Positions 1-10,352 of a stretch of DNA of 64,000 bases are shown here, in pieces. The notes beneath the pieces are model-generated. The model saw only the letters and a program-made list of their open reading frames with translations, ran no database searches and was not told where the DNA came from. Position 1 is the stretch's first letter. Each line of letters begins with the position of its first letter. The position numbers and the translations under genes were made by a program. This DNA is from Hafnia alvei (lineage in GTDB: Bacteria; Pseudomonadota; Gammaproteobacteria; Enterobacterales; Enterobacteriaceae). The stretch is taken from assembly GCF_964063325.1 (NCBI RefSeq), contig NZ_OZ061315.1, positions 3,348,001 to 3,412,000 of the forward strand. The letters run 5' to 3'.

Positions 1-305
1 CACGGCTGAAATTATTCTGGCGACCCACGGGGCTAAGCGGCACTCCTATTGATGCCTGCAAGAATCTAAAATTCAGCCGGCAGGCAAATCAGTTACAGAT
101 TACAAATAATGGCGACTACTACAGCGTTTTCGATACCTTAAAACTGAATACGACATCATTAAAAACCACCGAGATGGTAGCCCCGAAAGCAACGGCGCAA
201 TTTCAGCTTCCCGGCACGGCTAATGGCTCGAAAGTGACATGGCGCTGTATTACTGACTACGGTAATGCGTCAGATGAATTTACATCAAGTTTAACTCAGG
301 ACTAA
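1..305 (+). CDS. Periplasmic fimbrial chaperone, C-terminal end (partial)
   Basis: About 100 codons remain, read in the frame starting at base 3 and ending with TAA at 303-305; the beginning lies outside the window. The remnant begins with the motif RLKLFWRP, the conserved G1 strand of PapD/FimC-type chaperones, and ends with the second immunoglobulin-like domain, including a cysteine pair (DACKNL and WRCITD) typical of one chaperone subfamily. Such chaperones hold pilin subunits in the periplasm by donating a beta strand and deliver them to the outer-membrane usher. The usher gene follows nine bases after the stop, so the two are surely one operon. Family assignment is secure; the particular fimbrial type is not identifiable from this part. 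Confidence 0.9.
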   Translation, partial: RLKLFWRPTGLSGTPIDACKNLKFSRQANQLQITNNGDYYSVFDTLKLNTTSLKTTEMVAPKATAQFQLPGTANGSKVTWRCITDYGNASDEFTSSLTQD

Positions 306-314
306 TGGTGCTTA

Positions 315-2876
315 ATGGCTGCTAACGGACTGCGCCTGAACGTCTCCCGCCCTATTCGGCGATTCCACCCAATGCTAAAAACCTTAAGCGGTTTGCTTAT
401 GGTGGCCATGGGTAACGTCAACGCACAAGAATTTTACTTTGCGCCCTCCTCGCTTGAGGGGGATGAATTATCACGGCAGGATATCGATTTATCGCTATTT
501 TCAAAAGAGAATGGGCAGTTACCCGGCACCTATCAGACAAAAATAAATATTAATAAACAGAATGTTGATGAGGAATCAGTCACCTACATTAACAGCAAAA
601 GCGGTGCACTACAGCCACAGCTGACACCGCAGCAGCTACGCAAGTGGGGAGTACGAGTAGATGCCTACCCAGAGCTGGCAAAACTCCCCGAAAGCGAACC
701 ACTGCGCGAATCTATTGGTGACTACATTCCTTTTGCCGCGGCAACGTTCGATTTTAATACCATGACATTACTCATCAGCATGCCGCAGGCGGCCATTGAT
801 GAGCATCATAATGAAAACATCGATCCTTCGCGCTGGAATGACGGCGTGCCCGTACTGTTTGCCGATTATTCATTCTCTGGCTCACAGCGTGAAAACACGG
901 GAAGCAACAGTAATAGCAGCCAATACCTCAACCTGCGCAGCGGAGCTAACCTAGGCGGCTGGCGCTTACGAAACTATTCAACATGGCGACAATCCGATGA
1001 CTCACAGTCGTGGCAGACGATTAATACGTGGATCCAGCACGATATCCATCAATTAAAAGCACAGTTTATTGCGGGTGAAAACAGCACCCGGGGCGATGTT
1101 TTTGATAGCCTGCAGTTTCGCGGAATCAACATTGCTTCTGACGATCAAATGCTGCCGTATAACCAGCGGGGATTTGCGCCAATCATTCGTGGTATAGCCA
1201 GTTCTAATGCGGAGGTTTCAATCCGCCAGAATGGCTACGTTATTTATCAGGCTAACGTGGCACCCGGCGCGTTTGAAATTAGGGATCTGTACTCAACGAC
1301 CAACAGCGCAGACCTCGAGGTCACCATCAAAGAAGCGGACGGAACTGAACATCGTTTCACTCAGCCTTACTCCAGCGTGGCTGTCATGCAACGTCCGGGC
1401 AATGTTCGCTATGAAATGACGCTCGCACGCTATCGTGCGGATGATAATCAGGCATCTAATGAACCGCTGTTTGCACAGGGCAGCGCGATTTACGGCCTTA
1501 ATAATTACCTCACTCTTTTCGGTGGTTCTACCCTTTCATCAGACTATCAGTCGGTTAACGGCGGTATTGGCATCGTTCTGGGCGATTTGGGCTCAATTTC
1601 AACCGATGTAACTTGGGCTCGTGCGCGGTTGGATAATAACGAACAGCACGATGGGCAGTCTTGGCGCTTAATGTACACCAAGAAAATAGAGGCAACGGAC
1701 ACTAACTTTTCACTGGCGAGCTATCGCTATTCCACCAGTGGTTTTTATAATTTTGCCGATGCTAATGAAAAATATGCTGACAGCAATAACGACTTAGACT
1801 GGTCATTCCGGTACAACAAACGCAGTCGAGTTCAGCTAAATATTAGTCAGACCGTACTGGACAGCAGTATATATCTTTCAGCCTATCAACAAGATTATTG
1901 GCAAACTAAGCATAAAGAACGCAGCATTTCATCGGGCATCAACCGCACGATAGGCGACGTCAACGTTAACCTTGCTTACACCTATAGCAAAACCAGCGAT
2001 GGCGCGAACGATCAGATGCTGTCGCTAAGCTTCAGCATTCCGTTATCACACTGGCTGCCCAAAAGCTGGGCTAGCTATAACCTCAGCACCAGCAAACAGG
2101 GTGACACCAGCCATAGCGTTGGACTTAACGGAACCTTGCTTGACGACGATCGGCTGAGCTACTCATTACAACAGAGCCACACCAACCATGACGGCACTGA
2201 CAATAGTAGTCTTTATGGCAGCTACCGATCTCAATACGCCAATCTGAATGCGGGTTATTACTACGCATCCGACAACTCTCGGCAGCTAACCTACGGCGTG
2301 AGCGGAGCCGTTGTTGCTCATCCAAGTGGTGTCACGCTGTCTCAACCTTTAGGCGATCAGTTTGCGATTGTCAGCGCACAAGGCGCATCCGGCGTTCGTT
2401 TTGTTAATCAGCGCGGCGTACAAACCGACTACTTTGGCAATGCCATCATCCCTTCTCTAACGCCTTATCAGGAAAATATTATCTATATCGATACCACCAG
2501 CCTGCCAGATGATGTAGATACGGATGAAACAACGATGACGGTTGTTCCTAGTCGCAGCGCCGCAGTTAGTACACAGTTTACAGCGCATGTGGGTTATCGC
2601 GCGCTGATCTCATTAACTCGACCGGATGGCCGCATTATTCCATTTGGGGCGATAGCCAGCGTCGACGGATTATCTTTGAGCGGTATCGTTGACGATCGTG
2701 GCGTACTGTATCTCTCAGGCGTTAGTGAAAACATTCCATTGACCGTGTCATGGGGAAGTTCTGCACAACAGCGCTGCCATGCCAGTATCGTCCTGTCCCC
2801 CTCTTCTGACTCAGCACCTAACGGAATTCGTCAGACCAGCGCACTCTGCAAGCCGGAGGCAAATCATGCAGAATAA
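315..2876 (+). CDS. Outer-membrane fimbrial usher
   Basis: 853 residues, the normal usher length. An N-terminal signal segment with basic residues and a hydrophobic core precedes a likely cut after NVNA, giving a mature start QEFYF. The FimD/PapC plan follows: N-terminal chaperone-binding domain, 24-strand beta-barrel with plug (SQYLNLRSGANLGGWRLRN, NQRGFAPIIRGIA), and C-terminal domains ending with a cysteine pair (QQRCH and ALCKP). It is the pore through which chaperone-bound pilins are assembled into a surface fibre. An AGGA lies 13 bases before the ATG at 315; an internal ATG at 372 directly before the hydrophobic core is an alternative start. The gene lies between chaperone and adhesin and overlaps the latter by 11 bases, so the three are co-transcribed. 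Confidence 0.95.
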   Translation: MAANGLRLNVSRPIRRFHPMLKTLSGLLMVAMGNVNAQEFYFAPSSLEGDELSRQDIDLSLFSKENGQLPGTYQTKININKQNVDEESVTYINSKSGALQPQLTPQQLRKWGVRVDAYPELAKLPESEPLRESIGDYIPFAAATFDFNTMTLLISMPQAAIDEHHNENIDPSRWNDGVPVLFADYSFSGSQRENTGSNSNSSQYLNLRSGANLGGWRLRNYSTWRQSDDSQSWQTINTWIQHDIHQLKAQFIAGENSTRGDVFDSLQFRGINIASDDQMLPYNQRGFAPIIRGIASSNAEVSIRQNGYVIYQANVAPGAFEIRDLYSTTNSADLEVTIKEADGTEHRFTQPYSSVAVMQRPGNVRYEMTLARYRADDNQASNEPLFAQGSAIYGLNNYLTLFGGSTLSSDYQSVNGGIGIVLGDLGSISTDVTWARARLDNNEQHDGQSWRLMYTKKIEATDTNFSLASYRYSTSGFYNFADANEKYADSNNDLDWSFRYNKRSRVQLNISQTVLDSSIYLSAYQQDYWQTKHKERSISSGINRTIGDVNVNLAYTYSKTSDGANDQMLSLSFSIPLSHWLPKSWASYNLSTSKQGDTSHSVGLNGTLLDDDRLSYSLQQSHTNHDGTDNSSLYGSYRSQYANLNAGYYYASDNSRQLTYGVSGAVVAHPSGVTLSQPLGDQFAIVSAQGASGVRFVNQRGVQTDYFGNAIIPSLTPYQENIIYIDTTSLPDDVDTDETTMTVVPSRSAAVSTQFTAHVGYRALISLTRPDGRIIPFGAIASVDGLSLSGIVDDRGVLYLSGVSENIPLTVSWGSSAQQRCHASIVLSPSSDSAPNGIRQTSALCKPEANHAE

Positions 2877-4035
2877 AACCCCAACTCGCAGCGTGCACCG
2901 TGCGGGAATCAAAATCTTGCTTGTACTATTTATACTTTTCCCCATGTTTGCACAGGCAGCAACAACCGTGCTGCAAGGATGTTTCTCCACGCTTGCTGAT
3001 TACAGCATTAATATCAACAGCGAAATACCGTCTGGGCAAAACAAGAATGGGAGCACGATTAATATTAATGACCATATTATCGGTGATGGGCCATCGGTAA
3101 CCGCCAACTGTGCTTGTCCAAAGAATCTTTACTCTAACACTATCATTTACGAAACTACGGCGGTTGGTAGCACACTTCCTTCAGGGCGAACTGGCTATGG
3201 TTATTTAACCGATCATCTCGACGTCGACATCACTGGCTATACCGACTCAATAAACTCACCAGACGGAGGCGGTTTACAGCCAATCAGCATCAACACTTAC
3301 CCAACTCCATTCTCGAGTATGGCTAAAGTTAACGAACCATCGCTAAAACCCACTGAAGGTACTGCCGACATTTGCAGTGACGCAACCCGACCTACTGATG
3401 GGAGTACAACGAAAAGAGGCTTTAAATGGAATGTCATCGCCCTCAGCGTTTACGTTAAAACAGCCATTTTAGGCGAAGAGATCATCCCACCAACGATTGT
3501 TGCCCAAAATTATTCCTGTCTCTCTATGGGTAACTATTGCTCTCTCAGCGATACCAAACAGGTCTCTAATATTCGGATATCAGGCAAAATCTCCGCACCG
3601 CTCACCTGTACGATTAATGCAGGCAGCACGATTGAAGTGCAACTAGGCAATATTGTGACCTCGCAATTCGTTGCCCAAGGCCAGCCACCGGCTAGCTACA
3701 CGCTTAAAAACGTTGATATCTCCTACCACTGCGACGATCCTGCCGCAGCGAACGCAGGAAAGATCAAATTTAGCCTTAGCGCCGATCAAGGCGTTACTCC
3801 AGACAGCAATAACCTAATTGCCAGAATGCTTAATCGCAATGATGTTGGCGTGCGCATGTATGATCAAAATGATAACAATGTGGTATTAGATGGTTCGCTT
3901 GATTTGCCCGTCACGCTGGATACACAGGGAAATGGCAAAATCAGCATGAAAGCAGCACCGGTCAGTACTACCTCAAATCGCCCACAACCTGGAAAATTTG
4001 AAGGTAACGTTACAGTCAAAATGGAATTGCGCTAA
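2866..4035 (+). CDS. Fimbrial tip adhesin / minor pilin
   Basis: 389 residues from the ATG at 2866, preceded by the ribosome site GGAGG eight bases upstream; this start lies inside the 3' end of the usher gene, indicating translational coupling. A hydrophobic signal peptide ends near MFAQAA. The mature protein has two parts: an N-terminal region of about 240 residues with several cysteines, unlike typical pilins and presumably the receptor-binding lectin-like domain, and a C-terminal pilin domain of about 140 residues starting near KISAPLTCTINAG and ending FEGNVTVKMELR, the beta-zipper end bound by the chaperone. This two-domain arrangement and its position last in the operon are those of FimH-like tip adhesins. 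The ligand cannot be predicted. Confidence 0.85.
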   Translation: MQNKTPTRSVHRAGIKILLVLFILFPMFAQAATTVLQGCFSTLADYSININSEIPSGQNKNGSTININDHIIGDGPSVTANCACPKNLYSNTIIYETTAVGSTLPSGRTGYGYLTDHLDVDITGYTDSINSPDGGGLQPISINTYPTPFSSMAKVNEPSLKPTEGTADICSDATRPTDGSTTKRGFKWNVIALSVYVKTAILGEEIIPPTIVAQNYSCLSMGNYCSLSDTKQVSNIRISGKISAPLTCTINAGSTIEVQLGNIVTSQFVAQGQPPASYTLKNVDISYHCDDPAAANAGKIKFSLSADQGVTPDSNNLIARMLNRNDVGVRMYDQNDNNVVLDGSLDLPVTLDTQGNGKISMKAAPVSTTSNRPQPGKFEGNVTVKMELR

Positions 4036-4042
4036 AATTCGC

Positions 4043-4075
4043 CGTCCTGTTTCGACAGGGCGACGCTATATTTTT
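4043..4075 (+). terminator. Possible terminator of the fimbrial operon
   Basis: An 8-bp stem (CGTCCTGT / ACAGGGCG, one G-U pair) closed by a TTCG loop lies directly after the adhesin stop. A short T-run follows but only after nine other bases, so termination is likely but not textbook. Confidence 0.4.
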
Positions 4076-4273
4076 GTATGAATTTTACGCAAGCATACAG
4101 TTAAAGAGAATAACTGCAGTAAATTCATACGACACGAAAAAATATTTACCATTTCTCCTTTTTTTCTCCACGTTTTGAACCCGCCAACAGGATAAAGTGC
4201 GTTAGCATGGATCGGTTTACGTCTAGACTTCCACTTTCAAGCATAAGAGTAAGCGTTATGAGGGTATTCACCC

Positions 4274-7200
4274 GTGGCTAATTTCTTTATCGATCGCCCA
4301 ATTTTTGCCTGGGTTATCGCCATTATCATCAGCCTAACCGGGTTGTTAGCAATTAACTCGTTGCCCGTTGAGCAGTACCCCAATCTAGCGCCGCCAACGG
4401 TACGCATTAGCGCATCTTATCCTGGTGCATCAGCGCAAACACTTGAGAATACCGTCACCCAGATCATTGAACAAAATATGACGGGATTGGACGGTTTGCT
4501 CTATATGTCCTCCCAAAGCAGCAGCACCGGCAGTGCAACAATCACGCTGACATTTCAGGCAGGAATAAACCCCAACGAAGCCATGCAGCAGGTTCAAAAC
4601 CAGCTGCAAGGCGCCACGCGTAAGCTGCCGCAAGACGTACAACAACAAGGGATTACGGTTTCAAAATCGGGTGATAACAGCCTGATGACCGTGGCGTTTG
4701 TGTCAACTGACCACAGCATGACGCGACAGGATATCGCCGATTACGTAGCCAGTAATCTTCAAGATCCAATTAGCCGTATCGACGGAGTTGGCAGCGTCGA
4801 TGCCTTCGGCTCTCAGTACGCGATGCGTATCTGGCTCGACCCGAACAAACTCAATAGCTATAACCTCACGAGCCAAAACGTGGTTAATGCGATTGAAACC
4901 CAGAACAATCAAATCGCCGTTGGGCAAGTAGGCGGAACACCGTCGGTGAATGGTCAAGCACTGAACGCCACCATGAATGCTCAAGCCCAGCTGCAAACGC
5001 CGGAACAGTTTCGAGACATCACGCTCAGAGTCAATGCAGATGGTTCTTACGTCACGTTAGGTGACGTTGCTACCGTAGAGCTCGGAGCTGAAAACTATGA
5101 CTATCTTAGCCGTTACAACGGAATGCCAGCCTCGGGGATGAGCATCAAGCTCGCTTCTGGCGCTAACGAATTAGCCACCGACAAGCTAGTCAAAGCCAAA
5201 CTCGGCGAACTTGAACAGTATTTCCCCCACGGCTTGAAGGTTGAATATGCTTACGAAACCACACCGTTTGTACAGGCATCGATCGAGGACGTAGTTAAAA
5301 CGCTATTTGAAGCAATTTTCCTCGTCTTTTTGGTGATGTATCTGTTCTTGCAAAATTTCCGCGCCACGCTTATCCCAACCATCGCCGTGCCTGTCGTTCT
5401 GCTAGGCACGTATGCGGTGCTTTACGCCTTTGGCTACAGCATCAATACGCTCACGATGTTTGCCATGGTGCTAGCCATCGGATTATTGGTGGATGATGCG
5501 ATCGTCGTCGTCGAAAACGTCGAGCGTGTCATGGCCGAAGAGGGGTTATCGCCTAGGGAAGCGACGCGAAAATCCATGGCGCAGATCCAGAGTGCTCTAG
5601 TCGGTATTGCACTGGTGCTATCCGCGGTGTTTGTACCAATGGCCTTTTTCGGTGGCACCACCGGTGCCATTTACCGCCAGTTCTCCATCACCATTGTTTC
5701 CGCGATGGTTTTCTCTGTTTTAGTTGCGCTTATTCTTACTCCTGCGCTGTGCTCCACCCTGCTTAAACCGATTAAACAGGGGCAAGTTCATACAAAGCGA
5801 GGTTTCTTTGGCTGGTTTAACCGCGTATTTGATCGCAGTACTCGCCAATATGAAAATGGTGTTGCCCGCGTCATTCGTAACAGCGGTAAAACCATGCTGC
5901 TGTATCTACTGATTATTGTCGGTCTAGCACTCGCATTCACCCGCTTGCCAACGTCATTCTTACCGCTCGAAGACCGAGGGGTCTTCATGACCCAGATCCA
6001 GTTGCCTGTGGGTTCAACACAGCAACAAACGCTTAAAGTGGTCGAGAAAGTTGAAAACTATCTGTTGCAGGATGAGAAGAAAAACGTTGTTTCCGTCTTC
6101 TCAATTATTGGCTCTGGGCCTGGGGGTAATGGTCAGAATGTGGCGCGTATGTTTGTCCGTTTAAAGCATTGGGACGAGCGCACCGGGCCTGATGACACGT
6201 CGTTTGCCATTATTGATCGCGCAACAACGGCATTTGGTAAAATTAAAGAAGCGAGAGTGTTTGCCAGCAGCCCGCCAGCGATCTCCGGTTTAGGCAACTC
6301 TGCCGGTTTTGATATGGAACTGGAAGACCATGCGGGCCTCGGCCATGCTGAACTGATGAAAGCGCGTGATACGCTGCTGGCTGCCGCAGCGAAAGAACCT
6401 CTCTTGACGCGAGTTCGCCACAACGGGTTGGATGATAGCCCACAGTTGCAGGTAAACATTGACCAGCGCAAGGCACAGGCGCTTGGCGTTAATATTGATG
6501 ATATCAACAGCACCTTGAAAACGGCGTGGGGCTCGACCTACGTCAACGACTTCCTCGACCGAGGCCGCGTTAAAAAAGTATATGTTCAGGGTGCGGCCCC
6601 TTATCGTATGTTGCCGGACGATATTTATCGTTGGTACGTGAACAATAGCAGTGGTGCGATGGTGCCGTTCTCCGCCTTCGCCAACAGCACATGGACGTCG
6701 GGTTCACCACGACTTGAACGCTATAACGGTAACGCAGCATTGGAAATCGTTGGGGAAGCGGCAACGGGCGTGAGTACCGGTACGGCGATGGATATTATGG
6801 AGCGCCTTGTCAGCCAGTTGCCCAATGGTATTGGTTTGGAATGGACGGGGATGTCTTATCAGGAACGCCTCTCCGGTGCGCAAGCACCAGCGCTTTACGC
6901 CATCTCATTGCTGGTGGTATTCCTGTGCCTGGCCGCATTATACGAAAGCTGGTCGATCCCCTTCTCCGTCATGCTCGTCGTACCTTTAGGAGTTTTAGGA
7001 GCGGTATGCGCGACGTGGATCCGTGGTCTGGAGAACGATGTGTATTTCCAAGTCGGTTTGCTCACCATCATTGGTCTTTCCGCTAAAAATGCGATCTTAA
7101 TTGTTGAATTCGCCAATGAACTACATCGTTCCGGTAAAGACTTATTAGAAGCCACGCTGGAAGCCTGCCGGCTACGACTACGCCCAATTTTGATGACCTC

Positions 7201-7423
7201 ATTGGCATTTATCTTTGGCGTATTACCGATGGCAATCAGCCACGGCGCAGGCTCGGGCAGCCAACATGCTGTCGGCACTGGCGTATTAGGAGGAATGTTC
7301 ACCGCTACCTTCCTTGCTATCTTCTTCGTACCGGTGTTCTTCATTTTAGTTCGTCGCCGTTTTCCAGGGAAAACCGCATCAGCGATTGAGCCTGAAGAGA
7401 TCGTCCCGCCGAATGAAAAGTAA
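4274..7423 (+). CDS. acrD: RND multidrug efflux transporter AcrD
   Basis: 1049 residues of a hydrophobe/amphiphile efflux-1 family inner-membrane pump. It starts [13 protein letters not shown] and keeps AcrD-type blocks throughout ([46 protein letters not shown]), with the paired aspartates of the proton relay in [16 protein letters not shown]. It should exchange protons for aminoglycosides and other amphiphilic drugs, working with the AcrA adaptor and TolC. The start is GTG at 4274 with GAGGG nine bases upstream. Position next to ypfM, yffB and dapE matches E. coli acrD, which separates it from acrB (elsewhere, next to acrA). The gene is monocistronic with its own terminator. In E. coli it responds to BaeSR and CpxAR; I did not find a convincing site for these here. 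Confidence 0.96.
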   Translation: MANFFIDRPIFAWVIAIIISLTGLLAINSLPVEQYPNLAPPTVRISASYPGASAQTLENTVTQIIEQNMTGLDGLLYMSSQSSSTGSATITLTFQAGINPNEAMQQVQNQLQGATRKLPQDVQQQGITVSKSGDNSLMTVAFVSTDHSMTRQDIADYVASNLQDPISRIDGVGSVDAFGSQYAMRIWLDPNKLNSYNLTSQNVVNAIETQNNQIAVGQVGGTPSVNGQALNATMNAQAQLQTPEQFRDITLRVNADGSYVTLGDVATVELGAENYDYLSRYNGMPASGMSIKLASGANELATDKLVKAKLGELEQYFPHGLKVEYAYETTPFVQASIEDVVKTLFEAIFLVFLVMYLFLQNFRATLIPTIAVPVVLLGTYAVLYAFGYSINTLTMFAMVLAIGLLVDDAIVVVENVERVMAEEGLSPREATRKSMAQIQSALVGIALVLSAVFVPMAFFGGTTGAIYRQFSITIVSAMVFSVLVALILTPALCSTLLKPIKQGQVHTKRGFFGWFNRVFDRSTRQYENGVARVIRNSGKTMLLYLLIIVGLALAFTRLPTSFLPLEDRGVFMTQIQLPVGSTQQQTLKVVEKVENYLLQDEKKNVVSVFSIIGSGPGGNGQNVARMFVRLKHWDERTGPDDTSFAIIDRATTAFGKIKEARVFASSPPAISGLGNSAGFDMELEDHAGLGHAELMKARDTLLAAAAKEPLLTRVRHNGLDDSPQLQVNIDQRKAQALGVNIDDINSTLKTAWGSTYVNDFLDRGRVKKVYVQGAAPYRMLPDDIYRWYVNNSSGAMVPFSAFANSTWTSGSPRLERYNGNAALEIVGEAATGVSTGTAMDIMERLVSQLPNGIGLEWTGMSYQERLSGAQAPALYAISLLVVFLCLAALYESWSIPFSVMLVVPLGVLGAVCATWIRGLENDVYFQVGLLTIIGLSAKNAILIVEFANELHRSGKDLLEATLEACRLRLRPILMTSLAFIFGVLPMAISHGAGSGSQHAVGTGVLGGMFTATFLAIFFVPVFFILVRRRFPGKTASAIEPEEIVPPNEK

Positions 7424-7435
7424 CCGATGAGAAAA

Positions 7436-7459
7436 GGCAGCCGGTTGGCTGCCTTTTTT
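7436..7459 (+). terminator. Rho-independent terminator of acrD
   Basis: A perfect 7-bp stem GGCAGCC / GGCTGCC with a GGTT loop is followed by six T residues, 12 bases after the acrD stop. Confidence 0.93.
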
Positions 7460-7589
7460 ATGGGATATGACCCTTGGTGTTTGGCTTATCACAAAGTTAT
7501 TACTGAAATGGGCTTAAAACGATCACTTCATTGCCGACTGCCTCAAACTCACTACCCATAACTAGCTTACTGCCCGACCAGTTTCAGAA

Positions 7590-7658
7590 TTACTGGTGCT
7601 TGTTTTGCAACATGGCGTCGATAAACGCTTTCCAGTTGCTCAGTTCTGTATCAATCAT
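7590..7658 (-). CDS. ypfM: Small protein YpfM
   Basis: A 22-residue reading frame, MIDTELSNWKAFIDAMLQ followed by four more residues, lies antisense between acrD and yffB. E. coli carries the 19-residue YpfM (pattern MIxxELxNWKxFIxxML) at exactly this place, and the residues that match are the ones that define that peptide. The product looks like a single amphipathic helix with aromatic residues on one face. Function is unknown in E. coli as far as I know. No strong ribosome site is visible (AAGACGT lies upstream). Identification rests on sequence and position together. The rest of the 7460-7956 interval holds no other gene that I can support. Confidence 0.8.
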   Translation of the reverse strand: MIDTELSNWKAFIDAMLQNKHQ

Positions 7659-7863
7659 ATTTACGTCTTTTGTGGCCTACATAGTTAGTACCCGCACATG
7701 ATAACCTTTTAGAGACCAACGGTGAATAATTGACCTATTCGATATTTCTATCAATATGATGGCTAGGCACCGCAATTAAGGTAAGCACACAGATCAAATT
7801 GACATAGTCGGAGCACTCTTAGGGCTAACACTCTGGATCGAGAGCTCTTTTTCCCGCATTATG

Positions 7864-7932
7864 TGTTAAATAATTTAACAACATGAGCAAATCACGATCT
7901 GCACAGTAATAAAATAATTTGCCAGATCGTGA
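7864..7932. promoter_or_regulatory. Two inverted repeats upstream of the yffB-dapE operon
   Basis: The 17-base perfect palindrome TGTTAAATAATTTAACA (7864-7880) is followed by a 10-bp inverted repeat, TCACGATCTG at 7892-7901 and its exact complement at 7923-7932, ending 24 bases before the yffB start. They could be operator sites or a leader hairpin. There is no T-run, so this is not a terminator. Confidence 0.4.
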
Positions 7933-7956
7933 GCTAAAACACAGGGACTCTGCCAT

Positions 7957-8343
7957 ATGACAGCACACTCAGAAAATACGTCTCTTTATCTTTACGGCAT
8001 TAAAAACTGCGACACGATCAAAAAAGCGAAAAAGTGGCTGGAAGAACAGCAGGTCGCCTATCAATTTCATGATTACCGAGCCGATGGGCTAGATGCGAAA
8101 CTTCTACGCACCTTTATCGAACAATTGGGTTGGGAAGCACTGCTTAATACTCGCGGCACAACCTGGCGTAAGCTCAATGAATCAGTGCGCCAAAGCATCA
8201 ATAACGCTGATTCCGCTGCTGAATTAATGCTGGCACAGCCAGCAATCATCAAGCGCCCATTGCTCGTCCACAACCACCGCATGTTGTTGGGATTTAATCC
8301 AGATCAATACACACAATTTTTAGCTGAGGAGAAAATACGATGA
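7957..8343 (+). CDS. yffB: ArsC/Spx-family protein YffB
   Basis: 128 residues of the thioredoxin-fold ArsC/Spx superfamily. The motif [16 protein letters not shown] holds the single N-terminal cysteine; [19 protein letters not shown] and AIIKRPLL are the family signature blocks and match E. coli YffB closely. The N-terminus is about ten residues longer than in E. coli. It is thought to act in glutathione-dependent redox or arsenate-reductase-like chemistry, but its substrate is unproved. The start ATG follows ACAGGGA. Its last codons overlap dapE by four bases (ATGA), so it is the first gene of an operon yffB-dapE-M15 peptidase-ypfN. Confidence 0.93.
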   Translation: MTAHSENTSLYLYGIKNCDTIKKAKKWLEEQQVAYQFHDYRADGLDAKLLRTFIEQLGWEALLNTRGTTWRKLNESVRQSINNADSAAELMLAQPAIIKRPLLVHNHRMLLGFNPDQYTQFLAEEKIR

Positions 8344-9470
8344 CCTGCCCTGTTCTTGAGCTCACTCAGCAGCTAATAAAGTGCCGTTCCGTTAGCCCCG
8401 AAGATGCGGGCTGCCAAGATCTGTTAATTGACCGTCTCAAAGCGGTTGGCTTTAGCATTGAAGACATGACCTTTGGTGATACCCGAAATTTTTGGGCCTG
8501 CCGTGGCGGTAAAGGCCCTACGCTGGCATTCGCGGGTCATACCGACGTTGTTCCAAGCGGCGACGAGTCAAAATGGACTAACCCGCCCTATGAACCCACC
8601 TTACGCGACGGCATGATCTATGGTCGAGGAGCCGCTGACATGAAAGGTTCATTGGCAGCGATGGTGGTTGCGGCTGAGCGTTTTGTCGAAGCAAACCCAC
8701 AGCATCAAGGTCGACTCGCCTTTTTGATCACTTCAGATGAAGAAGCCAGCGCGGTAAACGGCACGGTTAAAGTGGTTGAGCAGCTGATAGCGAGAAAAGA
8801 AAAAGTAGAATATTGCTTGGTGGGAGAGCCTTCTAGCACCGAAAGAGTTGGGGACGTCGTCAAAAATGGCCGTCGAGGGTCAATGACCGCAAATCTCTAC
8901 ATACATGGCATTCAAGGTCATGTCGCCTACCCACACCTTGCTGATAACCCTATTCATAAAGCGACTCCCATGCTTCACGAGCTTGTGAATGAAATCTGGG
9001 ATCAAGGCAATGAATTTTTCCCGCCAACCAGCATGCAGATTGCCAATATGGCGGCAGGAACGGGGAGCAATAACGTGATCCCCGGCGAGCTTTATGTACA
9101 GTTTAATTTCCGTTTCAGCACCGAATCCACCGTAGAATCCATAAAGGCCCGCGTAAAAGACCTGCTAGATCGCCATCAGTTAAATTATAAATTAGAATGG
9201 AATGTATCAGGGTTACCCTTCTTGACCCCGCGTGGTCATCTGGTTGATGCCGTTATTAATGCCATTGAGCATTACGGAGAAATAACGCCTCAATTGCTGA
9301 CAACCGGGGGCACTTCTGATGGACGCTTTATTGCTCAAATGGGCACTCAGGTGGTTGAACTAGGGCCAGTCAATGCCACTATTCATAAAATTGATGAATG
9401 TGTCCATGCGGCTGACCTGCAATTGCTCAGCCGTATGTACCAAAGAATCATGGAGCAACTCATCGTATGA
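8340..9470 (+). CDS. dapE: Succinyl-diaminopimelate desuccinylase
   Basis: 376 residues, full length for the M20 metallohydrolase DapE. It hydrolyses N-succinyl-LL-2,6-diaminopimelate in the lysine and peptidoglycan precursor pathway in the cytoplasm. Visible metal and active-site motifs: [33 protein letters not shown] and the C-terminal [10 protein letters not shown] lid dimerisation domain lies between about residues 180 and 290. Good ribosome site GAGGAG before the start; the ATG overlaps the yffB stop and its own TGA overlaps the next start, indicating tight translational coupling. Confidence 0.97.
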   Translation: MTCPVLELTQQLIKCRSVSPEDAGCQDLLIDRLKAVGFSIEDMTFGDTRNFWACRGGKGPTLAFAGHTDVVPSGDESKWTNPPYEPTLRDGMIYGRGAADMKGSLAAMVVAAERFVEANPQHQGRLAFLITSDEEASAVNGTVKVVEQLIARKEKVEYCLVGEPSSTERVGDVVKNGRRGSMTANLYIHGIQGHVAYPHLADNPIHKATPMLHELVNEIWDQGNEFFPPTSMQIANMAAGTGSNNVIPGELYVQFNFRFSTESTVESIKARVKDLLDRHQLNYKLEWNVSGLPFLTPRGHLVDAVINAIEHYGEITPQLLTTGGTSDGRFIAQMGTQVVELGPVNATIHKIDECVHAADLQLLSRMYQRIMEQLIV

Positions 9471-10156
9471 TGACGATGGCAATGCTGACCGGACAAAGCA
9501 CAGAGCATCTTGCCGTGCTCTGTGGGCATCATCGTTTGCAGCCTGAAGCCGTTGAGGCTTTTCAAGCATTGCAGCGCGCTGCAAAAAATGCGGGATTTAA
9601 TTTACAACCCGCAAGTACGTTTAGAGATTTCGCTCGTCAACAGACCATTTGGAATGCCAAATTCGAAGGTGAGCGCGCCGTTCTTGACGAAAATAGTCAG
9701 CCGTTAGATATCAGAACGCTGACCGAAGGGGAACTGTGCTGTGCCATTTTACGCTGGTCTGCGCTGCCCGGAGCTAGCCGGCATCACTGGGGAACCGATC
9801 TTGACATCTACGATCCCGACCTTCTACCTGAGGGTAAAAAGCTTCAGTTAGAGCCATGGGAATATCTTGAAGGCGGTTATTTCTCTGCGTTGAGCCAATG
9901 GTTAACAGATAATATGGAGCAATTTGGTTTCTATCGTCCATTTAGTGATGGAGAACAAGGTGTTGCAGTAGAACCGTGGCATCTTAGCTACCGGCCACTT
10001 TCAACGTTAGCGGAACATCAGCTTACTGAGGATGTGCTTAAAAATGCCTGGCAAGGGCAGCATATTGCCGGTTCAGATTGGCTAATCCCTCATCTGTCCG
10101 ACGTTTTTTCTCGTTTTATTACCGTAAAAGACAGGGGGCAACCATGCAATGGTTAG
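9467..10156 (+). CDS. M15-family D-Ala-D-Ala carboxypeptidase-like protein
   Basis: 229 residues with the zinc-peptidase signature of the VanY/VanX (M15) family: [10 protein letters not shown] (H106 and D113 as ligands in the pattern SxHxxGxxxD) and EPWH (catalytic E169, ligand H172). An arginine block STFRDFARQ near residue 50 is also typical. These enzymes cleave D-alanyl-D-alanine or L-D bonds in peptidoglycan stem peptides. There is no clear signal peptide at the N-terminus ([11 protein letters not shown]), so export is uncertain. The start overlaps the dapE stop; the ATG at 9470 is an alternative. E. coli has no gene here. Its insertion next to dapE, which makes the DAP of the stem peptide, suggests a peptidoglycan role, but this is inference. 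Confidence 0.87.
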   Translation: MMTMAMLTGQSTEHLAVLCGHHRLQPEAVEAFQALQRAAKNAGFNLQPASTFRDFARQQTIWNAKFEGERAVLDENSQPLDIRTLTEGELCCAILRWSALPGASRHHWGTDLDIYDPDLLPEGKKLQLEPWEYLEGGYFSALSQWLTDNMEQFGFYRPFSDGEQGVAVEPWHLSYRPLSTLAEHQLTEDVLKNAWQGQHIAGSDWLIPHLSDVFSRFITVKDRGQPCNG

Positions 10157-10329
10157 CCGATTACTGGTGGATAATCCTGCTAGTGCTGATTGGGATGGTC
10201 TGGAATGGTATGAAAGCCTTGCTCAAAGTCGATCACAAAAGTTTTTTGAGCAATAAGCCTGAGTTACCTCCGCATCGTGACAATAACGCAGAATGGGACA
10301 AGGACGACGACTGGCCCAAAAAACAATAA
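10144..10329 (+). CDS. ypfN: Small membrane protein YpfN (UPF0370)
   Basis: 61 residues from the ATG at 10144, with GGGGG seven bases upstream. One transmembrane helix ([16 protein letters not shown]) is followed by a conserved cytoplasmic tail with [13 protein letters not shown] and DDDWPKK, as in E. coli YpfN, which also lies after dapE. The start overlaps the 3' end of the M15 peptidase gene by 13 bases. Function is unknown. Last gene of the operon. Confidence 0.93.
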   Translation: MQWLADYWWIILLVLIGMVWNGMKALLKVDHKSFLSNKPELPPHRDNNAEWDKDDDWPKKQ

Positions 10330-10352
10330 GCCGTCGTTCTTCTCTCCATATA

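Noticed and set aside
6895..7344. 149-residue open frame antisense to acrD
   Set aside because: Shadow of the conserved membrane-coding part of acrD; no start signal or homology.
7500..7559. 19-residue frame on the minus strand (MGSEFEAVGNEVIVLSPFQ)
   Set aside because: Reads like protein but has no ribosome site, no known counterpart and lies just downstream of ypfM; chance cannot be excluded.
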